A stretch of 34,003 nucleotides of DNA from an uncultured Methanomicrobiales archaeon (GCA_903900025.1 CAIULN010000034.1:1-34003), one strand, 5' to 3'. Shown: positions 16,763 through 26,033, numbered from the stretch's first letter. Notes: generated from the sequence alone by a model not told the origin. Made by a program: numbers and translations.

Positions 16763-16777
16763 TTTTTTTTATTTTTT
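16763..16777 (+). terminator. T-rich terminator after the symporter remnant
   Basis: Two T tracts (eight and six T) separated by one A lie directly after the stop codon. This is the usual form of an archaeal intrinsic terminator. Confidence 0.5.
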
Positions 16778-16836
16778 ATCTGATCCATGTAAAGCACCGT
16801 GAACCATTTTAACATTCATCTCCAACCTATTTCCGA

Positions 16837-18165
16837 ATGACAACCGCAATCCTTGGTGGCGGTCTTACAGGGCTTACCCTTGCCCGCCTGCTTGATGAAC
16901 GTGGGGATGATGTGGTAGTTCTCGAAGCGGAGCCCGGGTACGGGGGGCTCTGCCGCTCGAAATCCGACAAGGGATTCACCTTCGATACCGGTGGCTCGCA
17001 TATCATCTTTTCCCGCGATGAGGAAGTCCTCTGTTTTATGCGCAGGATGATCGAGGGCAACGAGCAGCGGAATAACCGGAACACAAAAATTTTTTACAAA
17101 GGGCAGCATGTGAAGTACCCGTTTGAGAACGGGCTTTCTGATCTCCCTTTCGCCGACCGGTTTTTTTGCACTTACGAGTTTATCAAGACCCATATTGCCG
17201 TTGAGAAAGGAGACCTTCCTCCCCCCCGCAATTTCCGTGAATGGATCTATTATACGTTTGGCAAAGGAATCGCCGAATGCTACATGGTGCCGTACAACGA
17301 AAAGATCTGGAAGTACCCGACGGATAAGATGTCACTGCACTGGGTTGATGGCAGGATCCCCCGCCCACCGGTCGAGGATGTCATTAAATCTGCGGTGGGG
17401 ATTCCTACCGAAGGGTACATCCACCAGGCGGTCTTTTCTTACCCGCTGCATGGAGGTATCGAATCGCTCATCCGTGCCATCGCGGCACCGATCACCGATC
17501 GGATCAGGACCGGGTTTTGTGTCCGTTCGATCAGAAAATCCGGTGACTGCTGGCTGATCAGCGATGGCACGCACACCGTCACGGCAGACCGCTGCATTGC
17601 CACGATACCGGTCCAGCACCTTATCCCCTGCCTGAAAGATGTTCCCCTTTTGGTTCAACATGCGTGTAACGCTCTTGTCTACAATTCACTGGTCTGTGTG
17701 ACCATTGGAATTTCCGGACACGTCCCTGCCATTTCATGGCTCTATATCCCCGACCTGTTGCTGGGCAGGACCAACCGGGTCTCGTTTCCCTCCAATTACA
17801 GCCCGCATAATGCACCGGGTGCGTGCGGATCCATCCTGGCTGAAATCACCCACCAGCCCGGTGATGAAGTCTCGCGTATGTCAGATGCAGACCTGATTGC
17901 CCAGGTAACCGCGACGCTGGAGACGATGGATCTTATTACAAAAGACCAGATCGTTTTCACACACGTTGAACGGCAGCCATTTGCCTATGTGGTCTATGAC
18001 CTCGATTACCAGAAAAATATCGGGATTATACAAGAATTCTGCACGTCCATCGGCGTGCCGCTGGTCGGAAGATTTGCCCAGTTTGAATACCTCAATATGG
18101 ACGGTTGTATCCGCAGTGCGATGGATTTTATTGCCAAGATCTTGGAAGATAAGAACCCCTCCTGA
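16837..18165 (+). CDS. FAD-dependent amine-oxidase/protoporphyrinogen-oxidase-like protein
   Basis: This 442-residue flavoprotein starts with a Rossmann dinucleotide fold (ILGGGLTGLTLARLL, with the acidic residue in VVVLEAE), then GGLCRSKSDKGFTFDTGGSH, the signature of the NAD(P)-binding/FAD amine-oxidase superfamily that includes UDP-galactopyranose mutase-like and protoporphyrinogen-oxidase-like enzymes. Further recognisable segments are YNEKIWKYPTDKMS and SYPLHGGIESLI. The next gene is a glycosyltransferase 57 bases downstream, so a role in glycan or isoprenoid-linked sugar metabolism is possible, but the exact substrate is unknown. No ribosome site precedes the ATG at 16837, so translation may be from a short or leaderless mRNA. 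Confidence 0.8.
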   Translation: MTTAILGGGLTGLTLARLLDERGDDVVVLEAEPGYGGLCRSKSDKGFTFDTGGSHIIFSRDEEVLCFMRRMIEGNEQRNNRNTKIFYKGQHVKYPFENGLSDLPFADRFFCTYEFIKTHIAVEKGDLPPPRNFREWIYYTFGKGIAECYMVPYNEKIWKYPTDKMSLHWVDGRIPRPPVEDVIKSAVGIPTEGYIHQAVFSYPLHGGIESLIRAIAAPITDRIRTGFCVRSIRKSGDCWLISDGTHTVTADRCIATIPVQHLIPCLKDVPLLVQHACNALVYNSLVCVTIGISGHVPAISWLYIPDLLLGRTNRVSFPSNYSPHNAPGACGSILAEITHQPGDEVSRMSDADLIAQVTATLETMDLITKDQIVFTHVERQPFAYVVYDLDYQKNIGIIQEFCTSIGVPLVGRFAQFEYLNMDGCIRSAMDFIAKILEDKNPS

Positions 18166-18222
18166 TCGTCCGCCATCACCATTAATACCCGCGGCCATCA
18201 AAAAAGATACAGGAGCATATCC

Positions 18223-18921
18223 ATGATCTCGGTGGTCATACCGGCATACAACGAGGAAGAGAACATTGCCCAGTGCCTCGTCTCGCTGCGGCACCAGACT
18301 GTCCCGCGCAGCGAGTACGAGATCATCGTTGTTGACGGGGATTCCAAGGATCAGACCCGCGAAATCGCACAAAAATATGCAGACCGGGTTTTTATCCAGA
18401 CAAGCAGGAAGGTAGGGGGTGCCCGCAATGACGGGATCATGGCTGCACGTGGTGATGTGGTCGCGACCACCGATGCAGATTGCATCATCCCCCCCACGTG
18501 GATTGAAACGATCAAAAAAGGTTTTGAAGATAAAGAGATCGTTCAGCTCTATGGTCCGGTCTACCCGATTGAGGAAAGCATCAACAATTCCATCTCGCTT
18601 CTCTGTGCAAATACGTTCTCACGGCTCGGCTATTACACGAGGATTTTTTATTATACGCTCGGGTGCAACACCGCTTTCCGGAAAGACGCATTTATTAGGG
18701 CCGGGATGTACCTGTGTATCGATGCCGGGGATGACCTCGAGATTGCCCTGCGCATGAAGAAATCCGGCCAGGTGAAATTTGATAATGCCATGAAAGTAGG
18801 ATTCTCGATGCGCCGGTACCAGCAGTACGGATCACTCCGTTCCCTGTATGAATGGATGTATATTGTCGCACATGGCGGCGAAGTGCAGAAATACGGGTAT
18901 ACAAAAAAGGGATACAAATAA
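18223..18921 (+). CDS. Family 2 glycosyltransferase
   Basis: This is a 232-residue GT-A fold transferase. It begins ISVVIPAYNEEENIAQCL, has VVDGDSKDQT, the nucleotide-sugar/metal motif TDADC (Asp84, Asp86), NTAFRKDAF and the acceptor-side acidic motif GDDLEIALR. The protein ends without C-terminal membrane helices, so it is either soluble or membrane-associated through partners. ATG 18223 has AGGAG seven bases upstream. It forms a likely operon with the flavoprotein before it. It probably transfers a sugar to a lipid or surface glycan; donor and acceptor are not readable. Confidence 0.9.
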   Translation: MISVVIPAYNEEENIAQCLVSLRHQTVPRSEYEIIVVDGDSKDQTREIAQKYADRVFIQTSRKVGGARNDGIMAARGDVVATTDADCIIPPTWIETIKKGFEDKEIVQLYGPVYPIEESINNSISLLCANTFSRLGYYTRIFYYTLGCNTAFRKDAFIRAGMYLCIDAGDDLEIALRMKKSGQVKFDNAMKVGFSMRRYQQYGSLRSLYEWMYIVAHGGEVQKYGYTKKGYK

Positions 18922-19006
18922 AAAACAGAAATCGTTCCCGACGAAAAAATGGTATCGGTAATCAATCACGAATCTCCAGAAGAAAGAAAGATCATCAGTC
19001 CCTTTT

Positions 19007-19462
19007 ATGGCCAGGCACACCATCCCTCAAAATAAAACCATGCCCCCTGAACGGTCCGCGGCATGGGTGACCGTCGCGGAACGAATTGCGTCATTTGATT
19101 CCAGTGAGTTTGCAGAATTGCTGGGTATCAGGATAATTGAGGCAAAGGATGGGTATGCACGCGTCGTTATGCCAGCTTCAAAAAAGAAAAACCCGAACGG
19201 CGTCGTTCATGGCGGTGCGATTTTTTCCCTTGCCGATCATGCGTTCGCGATTTCAGCAAATGCGGGCCCCGTCCGCCGCGTAGCCGTCTCAGTCCATATC
19301 CAGTTCATTGCACCGGCACATGGGGAACTGACGGCCATATCCGAGTTTGTCGGCGAAAGCAGAAAATATTCCACGTACCGTGTGCTGGTATACGAAGGAG
19401 ACCGCACCATCGCGCAGTGCGATGGTGTGGCAATCAGATATCCCCCTGTTTCCCCCGGCTAA
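19007..19462 (+). CDS. PaaI-type hotdog thioesterase
   Basis: A single hotdog domain of the PaaI/YdiI acyl-CoA thioesterase group. The key motif is NPNGVVHGGAIFSLADHAFA, in which HGG and the downstream aspartate (Asp77) belong to the active site. The central strands follow in VAVSVHIQFIAPAHGEL and YRVLVYEGDRTIAQCDGVAI. The length of 151 residues is usual. Start sites are ATG 19007 or ATG 19040; neither has a ribosome site, and the conserved part begins after the second. The acyl-CoA substrate cannot be predicted. Confidence 0.87.
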   Translation: MARHTIPQNKTMPPERSAAWVTVAERIASFDSSEFAELLGIRIIEAKDGYARVVMPASKKKNPNGVVHGGAIFSLADHAFAISANAGPVRRVAVSVHIQFIAPAHGELTAISEFVGESRKYSTYRVLVYEGDRTIAQCDGVAIRYPPVSPG

Positions 19463-19559
19463 TCCCTGTTGGATGGGAACCTTTTGTCTGCCGGGGTACT
19501 CCTGCCATCATTCAATACCGCAGATTCACCACGTTTATCCTCAAGGACATTCTCATCCT

Positions 19560-20112
19560 CCTCCACAACAGGCGAATCACAGGCAGTGCTGCCAGCGTCA
19601 AATCTCATAATACTTTCCTGCCGCACCGCGCCTAAAGCAAAGGGAGTGGACACGATCGTTACGCGAGTGCTGCGGGTGACCGGACTTATGAAATTATCAC
19701 GGGCCATGACAGCGTATAAAAAAAAGCATCATATCGGTTCTTTATCAGGGATGCAAAGAATATGGCCGGATGCGCCGCAAGTGTCGTCATCGGAGCAAGA
19801 GGCAATGAAACCGTTAGGCTGAACTGCGGTGCCTGCGGGTATGGTACCTGTACTGAACGTGTTAAGGCATGTCAGAAGGACACAACCGGGCATACGGTAT
19901 TTTTTTGGGCCAGACTGTCTAATCAGGATGACCGACCCTGAAACTCCGGTCGGGTCGGGAGCAAAACTGCCAGCTTCCACAACACGGGTAACCGGATCAT
20001 ATGGAGTGCGGGCATTGCTGCATTGATACGGGGATTTCCGGGTAACGATTGTACAGTTGCGTATGGCATTTGACGATCTTCAACCGGTAAACACATATTC
20101 TTTGACCGGTCA
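19560..20112 (+). pseudogene. Decayed DUF2148 ferredoxin-domain protein
   Basis: Reading across frames recovers most of a DUF2148 protein, a family with a small ferredoxin-like Cys cluster. Frame one has CRTAPKAKGVDTIVTRVL. A shift near 19740 leads to FIRDAKNMAGCAASVVIGA and LNCGACGYGTC. A second shift at a T7 run near 19906 leads to GPDCLIRMTD and VGSGAK. A third near 19980 leads to NTGNRIIWSAGIAALIRGFP and GNDCTVAYGI. An in-frame TGA then precedes STGKHIFFDR near 20095. Three frameshifts and a stop make real decay more likely than error, though one shift is at a homopolymer. The residual gene runs to the next gene's start, so it may have been its operon partner. Confidence 0.7.
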
Positions 20113-20130
20113 CCATACCATGAGGTACCT

Positions 20131-21216
20131 ATGCCAATCATGAAAATCCGTGGCGGCGATCTTGATCTCGTCGAGTACGAGTTCAAGACATTTGTACCGG
20201 GTACGAACATCAAGACCCTTGGATACGATAAAAGGACCTATAAACTCACACCGTTTGCGGGTACGGTCAGAGTGGTGGCTCCCGCACGGATTCACCTTAC
20301 AGTCCTTGATATGAACCGTTTTGCCCCGGATCACCCGGGCGGCGGAGGGATCGGGTTTGCCATCCAGTGCTACTGCACTGCCGAGGTCCGGTGTACGGGT
20401 AGCGCTCTTGAGATCGATTATTCCCGGGAACCCATCATCCGCAATTTTGTTGAGGTCTTTAAAAAGGTGACCGGCTACCGCGGGGGGTTCCGGATTCGGG
20501 CAACTGATCACCAGCACAAGCACGTGGGTCTCGGGTCGACAAGTACTGTCATGATAGCCGTTGCCACCGCACTCAATGAAGCCGTTGGTGCACCGCTTTC
20601 AAACAACCAGCTGCGCACCCTGATTGGTCATAACTATGTCGAGGAAACAGCTGACGGGAAGATTGCATTCGGGTTTGAGACCGGCGTGGGTCCTGCGGTA
20701 AGTACGCATGGCGGAATGGCAGTGATGGGTGATGAGCTTGCACTCGTGTACCACCACCCGTTTGCTGAAGGGAACCATGTGCACATCGTGATCCCTCCCA
20801 CGGACATCTCGTCAGCGGGCACCAAGGAATTCGACCTTCTGATGAACAAGGCCCGGAACCTTGACTACCGCGACCGGGAGCTGAAAGCATACATGTTCCT
20901 CATGGACCTTGTCCCCGCGCTGGAACGGGATGACCTGTCAAAAATCGGTGATATCATCTGGGAAATTGAGTTCCGCGGTTCCAAACGGGCAGAGGTCGAA
21001 CACCACAGTTATGGGATATACCATTACATGAGCATGCTGCGCGAGGCAAAGCTTGAATTTGTCGGCATGAGCTCGGTTGGTCCATCGATTGCAGTTGTCA
21101 CAAAAAAAGATAAAAAAGCCATGGAGAAACTCTTAAAACCAATGGGACTTTCCATTGCCATCAGCACAAAAGTCGATAACAAAGGGCTCACGATCACAAG
21201 GGACAGGCAAAAATAA
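20131..21216 (+). CDS. GHMP-kinase superfamily enzyme, probably beta-RFAP synthase-like
   Basis: The 361-residue protein has a 45-residue N-terminal extension, then APARIHLTVLDMN and GGGGIGFAIQ, the ATP-loop motif HVGLGSTSTVMIAVATALNE (about residues 131-150), a Gly-rich core (GPAVSTHGGMAVMGDELAL) and a C-terminal region with VGMSSVGPSIAVV. These match GHMP-fold archaeal enzymes related to beta-ribofuranosylaminobenzene 5'-phosphate synthase, which joins PRPP and 4-hydroxybenzoate or 4-aminobenzoate in methanopterin synthesis. A sugar or mevalonate-type kinase is the alternative. The GAGGT site supports ATG 20131; ATG 20140 is also possible. A T8 tract follows the stop. Confidence 0.68.
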   Translation: MPIMKIRGGDLDLVEYEFKTFVPGTNIKTLGYDKRTYKLTPFAGTVRVVAPARIHLTVLDMNRFAPDHPGGGGIGFAIQCYCTAEVRCTGSALEIDYSREPIIRNFVEVFKKVTGYRGGFRIRATDHQHKHVGLGSTSTVMIAVATALNEAVGAPLSNNQLRTLIGHNYVEETADGKIAFGFETGVGPAVSTHGGMAVMGDELALVYHHPFAEGNHVHIVIPPTDISSAGTKEFDLLMNKARNLDYRDRELKAYMFLMDLVPALERDDLSKIGDIIWEIEFRGSKRAEVEHHSYGIYHYMSMLREAKLEFVGMSSVGPSIAVVTKKDKKAMEKLLKPMGLSIAISTKVDNKGLTITRDRQK

Positions 21217-21218
21217 TA

Positions 21219-21226
21219 TTTTTTTT
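21219..21226 (+). terminator. T8 tract after the GHMP gene
   Basis: Eight consecutive T begin three bases after the stop codon, with a second T-rich patch at about 21239-21245. This fits an archaeal terminator between two converging genes. Confidence 0.45.
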
Positions 21227-21281
21227 AAAGATAGATGATTTTTTTCAGCGGTAATGTCAAAACCCCAAATAACCAGAATGT

Positions 21282-21938
21282 TCAGTCACATTTCGGGGGG
21301 CGGTTCCGGTACGCCGAAACAATACCGGCGATGATGATGATGATTGTTGCCGCTGTCACGAGGATCACAAGATAGATCAGGAGGTTGAGGTTTTGTTTGA
21401 CAATGGGCAGGGTGCCGAAAAAATATCCCGCAAGGACAACCGTGAATGACCATGCGACTCCACCAATGACATTATAGGTAAGAAACCTGCGATAATCCAT
21501 CGAGCCTACACCGGCAAGGAAGGGTGCGAATGTCCGTATAAGCGGCACGAAGCGGGCGACAAAGATGGTCATTCCCCCGTACCGTTCGTAAAACCCGTAC
21601 GTACGATCAATGTACTCTTTTTTTACGATGTTGGGAAACCTGCACTGGAGCACACGCAAGCCGACAAAATTGCCAATCCAGTAGTTGACCGTATCGCCAA
21701 TGACGGCACCAAAGATGAATGCCACCAAGAGCCACCGGAGATCCAGAATTCCGCTTGCCACACATACCCCGGCAACAAAGAGCAAAGAATCGCCGGGAAG
21801 AAAGGGGGTGATGACAAAGCCTGTCTCAAAAAAGATGATGAGAAAAAGAATAAGATATGTCCACAGCCCGTACTGCTGGATCACCGATGAAAGGTTCTGG
21901 TCGATATGGATCATGAGATCGATGAAGGAAGGGAGCAT
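21282..21938 (-). CDS. DedA-family membrane protein
   Basis: This 218-residue integral membrane protein carries the DedA/VTT motifs: IIFFETGFVITPFLPGDSLL near the start, FGAVIGDTVNYWIGNFVG, YGGMTIFVARFVPLIRTFAP and the Gly-rich GVGSMDYRRFLTYNVIGGVAW. DedA proteins are half-LeuT-like and are linked to phospholipid or isoprenoid-lipid flipping and envelope homeostasis. A final hydrophobic helix and short basic tail close the protein. It converges on the GHMP gene. No ribosome site is visible before ATG 21938. Confidence 0.93.
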   Translation of the reverse strand: MLPSFIDLMIHIDQNLSSVIQQYGLWTYLILFLIIFFETGFVITPFLPGDSLLFVAGVCVASGILDLRWLLVAFIFGAVIGDTVNYWIGNFVGLRVLQCRFPNIVKKEYIDRTYGFYERYGGMTIFVARFVPLIRTFAPFLAGVGSMDYRRFLTYNVIGGVAWSFTVVLAGYFFGTLPIVKQNLNLLIYLVILVTAATIIIIIAGIVSAYRNRPPKCD

Positions 21939-22144
21939 GTCTGTCGATAAGATTGGCAGGATTTCTATTTGAATCTGGTTATGAATCCTCTCCCGTCAGT
22001 GATATGTTCAATGATAAAAAATTCATTCCGGGTTTGGTGATCCGGGGCCAATCTTGTGTGGATTTGCAGGTTCACAGCATCACACGTTGCTCCCTATCCC
22101 GCCGTGTATGATATACGGTCAATTAATTCTAAAAAAGAGGAAAT

Positions 22145-23482
22145 TTATTTCCTGCGACGGGTGCCATACAACCCGATCAGGGCAAGGGCTCCCGCGAGTG
22201 CGACCGGCAGGGTGCCTGATCTCGTGGGCTGCGGGGTCATATTCGGGTTGAGTGTTGTGGCGATCGTATTCATCGCTCCCGCGTTTACCTGCTGGGTGAC
22301 TGTGGAGTCCTGATACCCATCAAGCCTGAGCAGGACCTGGTGACTTCCCGCTGAAACATCGGTAAGCGTGATCGGCGTTACGCCCCGGAGTGCATTATCG
22401 ATAAAAACGCTGGCGCCCGCAGGCGTCGATGATAAAAAAAGCGTTCCGGTCGTTGCGGGGATTGAGCTGGAAACAAGGGTGGCCACAACTTCAGTGACGG
22501 TGTTCACCGGCACGTTCACGGTTGTTACATAGGGCTGGTACCCTGCCTTTTCCACCCGCACGTTGTGATCTCCTGCCCTTATGGTATCAATTTTGAACAC
22601 GCCATTCTGGGCAGTCTGCCCGGCAATGGTCCCGTCAAGGTAGACCGTTGCGCCTGCGGGACTGGATGTGACATAGATCCAGCCGGTGCTGCTTGAAGGA
22701 ATGGCGACCAGGTTTGCATTGACGGTATAGGTTCCGCCAACCGGGACGCTGACCGTGGACTTCCAGTCATAATACCCGGAAAGGTCGAGCTCGATAATAT
22801 GGTCACCGGATGAGATGCCGGATAACATGAGCGGCGCCCTGCCTTTGTACCCTGCGTCAAGGTAGATCATCGCGTTCGACGGGTTCGAAGTGACATACAG
22901 GGATCCCTGTGACTGGATCTTTTCAAGCGGGCAATATACCGGGACCTGTTGTCCGGCATACACGGTCACCGGCGTCGAATACGTGCGGTAACCGGAGAGG
23001 TCTGCCTCAATACTGTAGCTTCCCGAAAAGACATCTGATATCGTAAGCGGAGTAACACCACGGTAGTTGCCGTTGAGGTAGACTGCTGCCCCTGAGGGAG
23101 AGGACGTGACCCGGATAGAACCGTACTGCGGGGGCGCTGGGACGGGATTCAACGTTGCATAGACATCAACCGTTTCACCCATGACAGGCATCTGGGGTAT
23201 GGAGCCAGTGTACGGGTCCGGGGTGTAACCGGATTTGCGAACAGAAAATTCGGTAAACGGAGTACCCGTGGAATAGACCGGGATGCTGCACTGGCCCCCG
23301 CTGGTCGTGCATTTGTATTCCCCGTTCAGGCTGACGGATGCCCCGTCCTCGTTGCAGTGCACAACGATCCAACCCTGATCACCCCCAATCTGGCCACCAC
23401 CAATCAGTTGTGCTGATGCGAGGGGACAGATGCCAAGGATGATGCAAACAACACTACCCAGGACCAATAACCGGATGTTCAT
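22145..23482 (-). CDS. Secreted PEGA-repeat surface protein with C-terminal anchor
   Basis: After a signal peptide (LLVLGSVVCIILGICPLASA) come five PEGA-type repeats, each with a strand pair and an AxVYLNG-like turn: VSLNGEYKC (divergent), AAVYLNGNYRGVTPL, AMIYLDAGYKGRAPL, ATVYLDGTIAGQT and ASVFIDNALRGVTPI. Each of the last four ends in a Gly-Tyr such as DLSGY. The C-terminus has a Thr/Pro linker, a hydrophobic helix (VALAGALALIGLYG) and a basic tail, the form of an archaeal surface-anchored protein. ATG 23482 has GGAGG seven bases upstream; the TTG before it is unlikely. PEGA proteins are probably S-layer or extracellular carbohydrate/protein-binding modules, but the ligand is unknown. Confidence 0.92.
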   Translation of the reverse strand: MNIRLLVLGSVVCIILGICPLASAQLIGGGQIGGDQGWIVVHCNEDGASVSLNGEYKCTTSGGQCSIPVYSTGTPFTEFSVRKSGYTPDPYTGSIPQMPVMGETVDVYATLNPVPAPPQYGSIRVTSSPSGAAVYLNGNYRGVTPLTISDVFSGSYSIEADLSGYRTYSTPVTVYAGQQVPVYCPLEKIQSQGSLYVTSNPSNAMIYLDAGYKGRAPLMLSGISSGDHIIELDLSGYYDWKSTVSVPVGGTYTVNANLVAIPSSSTGWIYVTSSPAGATVYLDGTIAGQTAQNGVFKIDTIRAGDHNVRVEKAGYQPYVTTVNVPVNTVTEVVATLVSSSIPATTGTLFLSSTPAGASVFIDNALRGVTPITLTDVSAGSHQVLLRLDGYQDSTVTQQVNAGAMNTIATTLNPNMTPQPTRSGTLPVALAGALALIGLYGTRRRK

Positions 23483-23582
23483 CAAAATGCCTCCTGTTAT
23501 TCACGGATGGGCGTGCAAAACATATAAAATATGAGAACATGGATTGCGGGATCTGGCAGTATTTTTGCAAAATTGACGCAAT

Positions 23583-24212
23583 TTATTTAATTCTCTTCCT
23601 GAAAACGGCAAAAATTTCAGCACGGAGGAGATCCTTGCCACGGACCCGCATCGTCCAGTGCCGGGAAGTGACAGATTCTTTTTTGAGTGCAGGAAAGAGC
23701 GCCTCAAGCTCTGGTATGGTGAAGTAATGGGTGATAATGCCCCCGCCCCGCAGGAACGTGGCATCCTCCACCTCTCTGCCGGTCCCTTTGCGCATATCAT
23801 CGACCGAAAAAACCTCCAACAACAGATGCCCGCCCGGTTGCAGGACATGTGTAATTTCCCGGGCAACTGCCCTGCGTTCCTCGTTGCGCATGTGACCGAT
23901 GACATGCCGGGCAATAACAAAACCAAACGTGTTGTCATTGAAGGGAAGATGGCGTGCATCGGCAACGACGGCATCCCCTGCAGTATACCTCATCATGGCC
24001 CGCCGGGTCATTTCCACGGCTTTTTCTGAAAAATCAATTGCCGTGATATCACAGGAGCGGAGCACCAGCGCACCAACCGTCTTTCCGCTCCCGCACCCGA
24101 TCTCAAGTACCCGGGACCCTGACGGTATTTCCGGCAGGGAGGCAGGATTCCCTCCCCAGAGCTGACCGCGTGATTGATAGTCCTGCTCCCATGCGGCGCG
24201 AGGATCGGTCAT
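23583..24212 (-). CDS. Class I SAM-dependent methyltransferase
   Basis: This is a 209-residue Rossmann-fold methyltransferase. Motif I is VLEIGCGSGKTVGAL, the acidic residue after strand 2 is in ITAIDFSEKAVEMTRRA, motif II-like DARHLPFNDNTFGFVIA follows, and post-motif sequences are LQPGGHLLLEVF. The fold is close to the UbiE/Methyltransf_11/25 groups acting on small molecules. A GTG start six bases earlier is possible; I prefer ATG 24212. It is separated from the PEGA gene by 100 bases. The substrate is unknown. Confidence 0.88.
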   Translation of the reverse strand: MTDPRAAWEQDYQSRGQLWGGNPASLPEIPSGSRVLEIGCGSGKTVGALVLRSCDITAIDFSEKAVEMTRRAMMRYTAGDAVVADARHLPFNDNTFGFVIARHVIGHMRNEERRAVAREITHVLQPGGHLLLEVFSVDDMRKGTGREVEDATFLRGGGIITHYFTIPELEALFPALKKESVTSRHWTMRVRGKDLLRAEIFAVFRKRIK

Positions 24213-24218
24213 TGGCAC

Positions 24219-24699
24219 CAGGGATCATTATTTCTCATGGATGATGTGTTTTACCTGCATTTCGGAATTTCTGGCATGTGATGACGATCCAAATGAGCCA
24301 TCGTCACCAAAGGAAATGAATGGGAGGGAACTGGAGAAAGGGGATGGGAACGGATGCAGGGTCACCCCCACACATCCACGGGGCGGGGGGTCGTACCAGT
24401 CACGATGGTAACCCTTATGGCGGTCAGGCAATGATCATGAGTGAAAACCCAACCCGATTACAGTCTCAGAGGCGGTGACCCATCTCCCCACCCTTTTAAC
24501 GAGTGCATTACCCCCCTCGTCCCTGAGGAGGTACTCTTCTTATGTCTTTTTAAAATACCTGCATCAAGAAAAAATGAGAGAAATCTCAAATCCTGCCAAG
24601 AATTCTATTGAACCGATTTCTGTCAGAAAAGGTTGAAAAAGACATGCGCGAGCCAATAATCTGATGAAAAGAACCGAAATCCGACCGTCAGTGTTAAAG
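24219..24699. other. Intergenic region with no convincing gene
   Basis: No recognisable protein or RNA is visible up to the tRNA. A minus-strand frame at 24228-24431 lacks motifs and a good start. The segment has G- and C-rich runs around 24380-24390 and A/T-rich sequence after 24540. I see no direct or inverted repeat of note. Confidence 0.4.
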
Positions 24700-24774
24700 T
24701 GCTGCTATGGGGATTTGAACCCCAGTCGCGGGCGTGAAAGGCCCGCATGATTGGCCGGTCTACACTATAGCAGC
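24700..24774 (-). tRNA. tRNA-Glu (anticodon TTC)
   Basis: The 75-nt cloverleaf on the minus strand has a perfect seven-pair acceptor stem (GCTGCTA with TAGCAGC) and discriminator A. The anticodon stem is CGGGC/GCCCG around the loop CTTTCAC, giving anticodon TTC, and the T-arm is CTGGGGTTCAAATCCCCA-like. The CCA end is not encoded, since CTT follows the discriminator, so it is added after transcription. No intron is present. Confidence 0.95.
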
Positions 24775-24801
24775 AGACGTTTTTACTAGTTGCATTGCAC
24801 A

Positions 24802-24812
24802 AAATAAAAAGA
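24802..24812 (-). promoter_or_regulatory. TATA-like element before tRNA-Glu
   Basis: On the minus strand the string CTTTTTATTTT ends about 28 bases before the tRNA 5' end, the distance expected for an archaeal TATA box of a tRNA gene. It is A/T-rich in a region that is A/T-rich overall, so support is moderate. Confidence 0.4.
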
Positions 24813-24890
24813 TTTGGGAGTGATATTATTTTTTTTGCGTATTTTCCCACTTATTTTCCTAATTTATTAATTTTTCAGGTATTTGTTCAC

Positions 24891-25760
24891 TTATTTGTCG
24901 ATGGGAGTGCCTTCATTCTCGGTCACGGTCTTGAACGCTGCCATCAGCTGCCGTGTGACCGGCCCTGGTTTTCCGTTCCCGATGACCCGGCCGTCAATCC
25001 ACGTGATGGGTGCAACCTCGGCGGCCGTGCCGGTGCAGATCACTTCGTCTGCCGCGTAGAGATCATAATACCCGAGGTTCTGCTCTTTAACGGTAATCCC
25101 CAGCGACTGCGCGATCTCGATGAGCACCATGCGGGTGATTCCCCGTAAGTTGTTGAGCGTTGCCGGTGTAAGGATCTCGCCATTCTTCACAACATACAGG
25201 TTGTCACCCGATCCCTCTGAGATATACCCATTCGTGTCAAAGAAGATTGCCTCGTCGCCACCTTTGTAATTCGCCTCGATCTTGGCAAGGATGTTATTGA
25301 GGTAGTTCAGGCTTTTTACATTGGGCGGGAGCGCTTCAGCGGGGTTGCGCCTGATAGAGACCGTGATTGCCCTCAATCCCTTTTCGTAGAGGTCGCCGTA
25401 CATCGCCCCCCATTCCTTTGCGATGACAATGACGGTGGGTTTGGGGCATTTCCGTGGGTCCAGCCCAAGATCGCCGACGCCACGCGTCACAATCGGGCGG
25501 ATGTAGCCGTCCCGCAGCTTGTTCTTCCGCAGCGTCTCGCAGATAACCTCGACCATCTCGTCCTTTGTGATCGGCACCGCAAGATCGATCGTCTTTGCCG
25601 AATCGTACATGCGGTCCAGGTGCTCGTTCAACCGGAACACCCTGCCGTTATAGGCGCGGATCCCCTCGAACACCCCGTCCCCGTACAGAAGCCCGTGATC
25701 AAAGACCGAGATCCTTGCCTGTTCTGCGGGCAGGTACTTCCCATCGATGTAAATGATCAT
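24891..25760 (-). CDS. ilvE: Branched-chain amino acid aminotransferase
   Basis: This fold-type IV PLP aminotransferase moves the amino group to the keto acids of valine, leucine and isoleucine. The 289 residues are the usual archaeal length. It has [20 protein letters not shown] near the start, the PLP lysine in [17 protein letters not shown] (Lys149), [20 protein letters not shown], and the phosphate-binding LRGITRMV and [20 protein letters not shown]. It completes the branch whose earlier steps are coded by cimA-ilvB-ilvN 15 kb away. The ATG at 25760 has no clear ribosome site; a TATA-like box lies about 45 bases upstream. Confidence 0.95.
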   Translation of the reverse strand: MIIYIDGKYLPAEQARISVFDHGLLYGDGVFEGIRAYNGRVFRLNEHLDRMYDSAKTIDLAVPITKDEMVEVICETLRKNKLRDGYIRPIVTRGVGDLGLDPRKCPKPTVIVIAKEWGAMYGDLYEKGLRAITVSIRRNPAEALPPNVKSLNYLNNILAKIEANYKGGDEAIFFDTNGYISEGSGDNLYVVKNGEILTPATLNNLRGITRMVLIEIAQSLGITVKEQNLGYYDLYAADEVICTGTAAEVAPITWIDGRVIGNGKPGPVTRQLMAAFKTVTENEGTPIDK

Positions 25761-25800
25761 GAGAATTTGTGGGGCGTTTTGGGTTTTGTAGTTTTTCTTT

Positions 25801-25812
25801 GAGTATAAAGTT
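25801..25812 (-). promoter_or_regulatory. TATA box of ilvE
   Basis: On the minus strand, AACTTTATACTC stands about 45 bases before the ilvE start, preceded by A-rich sequence that could be a BRE. The spacing leaves a short leader. The rest of the 25761-26033 gap shows no gene. Confidence 0.45.
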
Positions 25813-26033
25813 TTTCTCCGATCCGGATAATTCTCTGTTGTAAGAAAGAATCTAATCCAGTGATTTCTTACCAGATATCTGTTGTTGTGGATTTAATCAT
25901 TGATTTGAGCAATGGGAAAACACCAAAATCACATGGGAGGTTGTACTCAGGAATTCTTCCATAGTAGTTCCCTTTTAAAAAAACCGGGTATCACGATGCG
26001 TTGTACATCGACGAAGGAAAACCTTGATCCGGC

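Noticed and set aside
24228-24431. 67-codon minus frame between the methyltransferase and the tRNA
   Set aside because: No ribosome site, no motif and low-complexity Ser/Pro composition.
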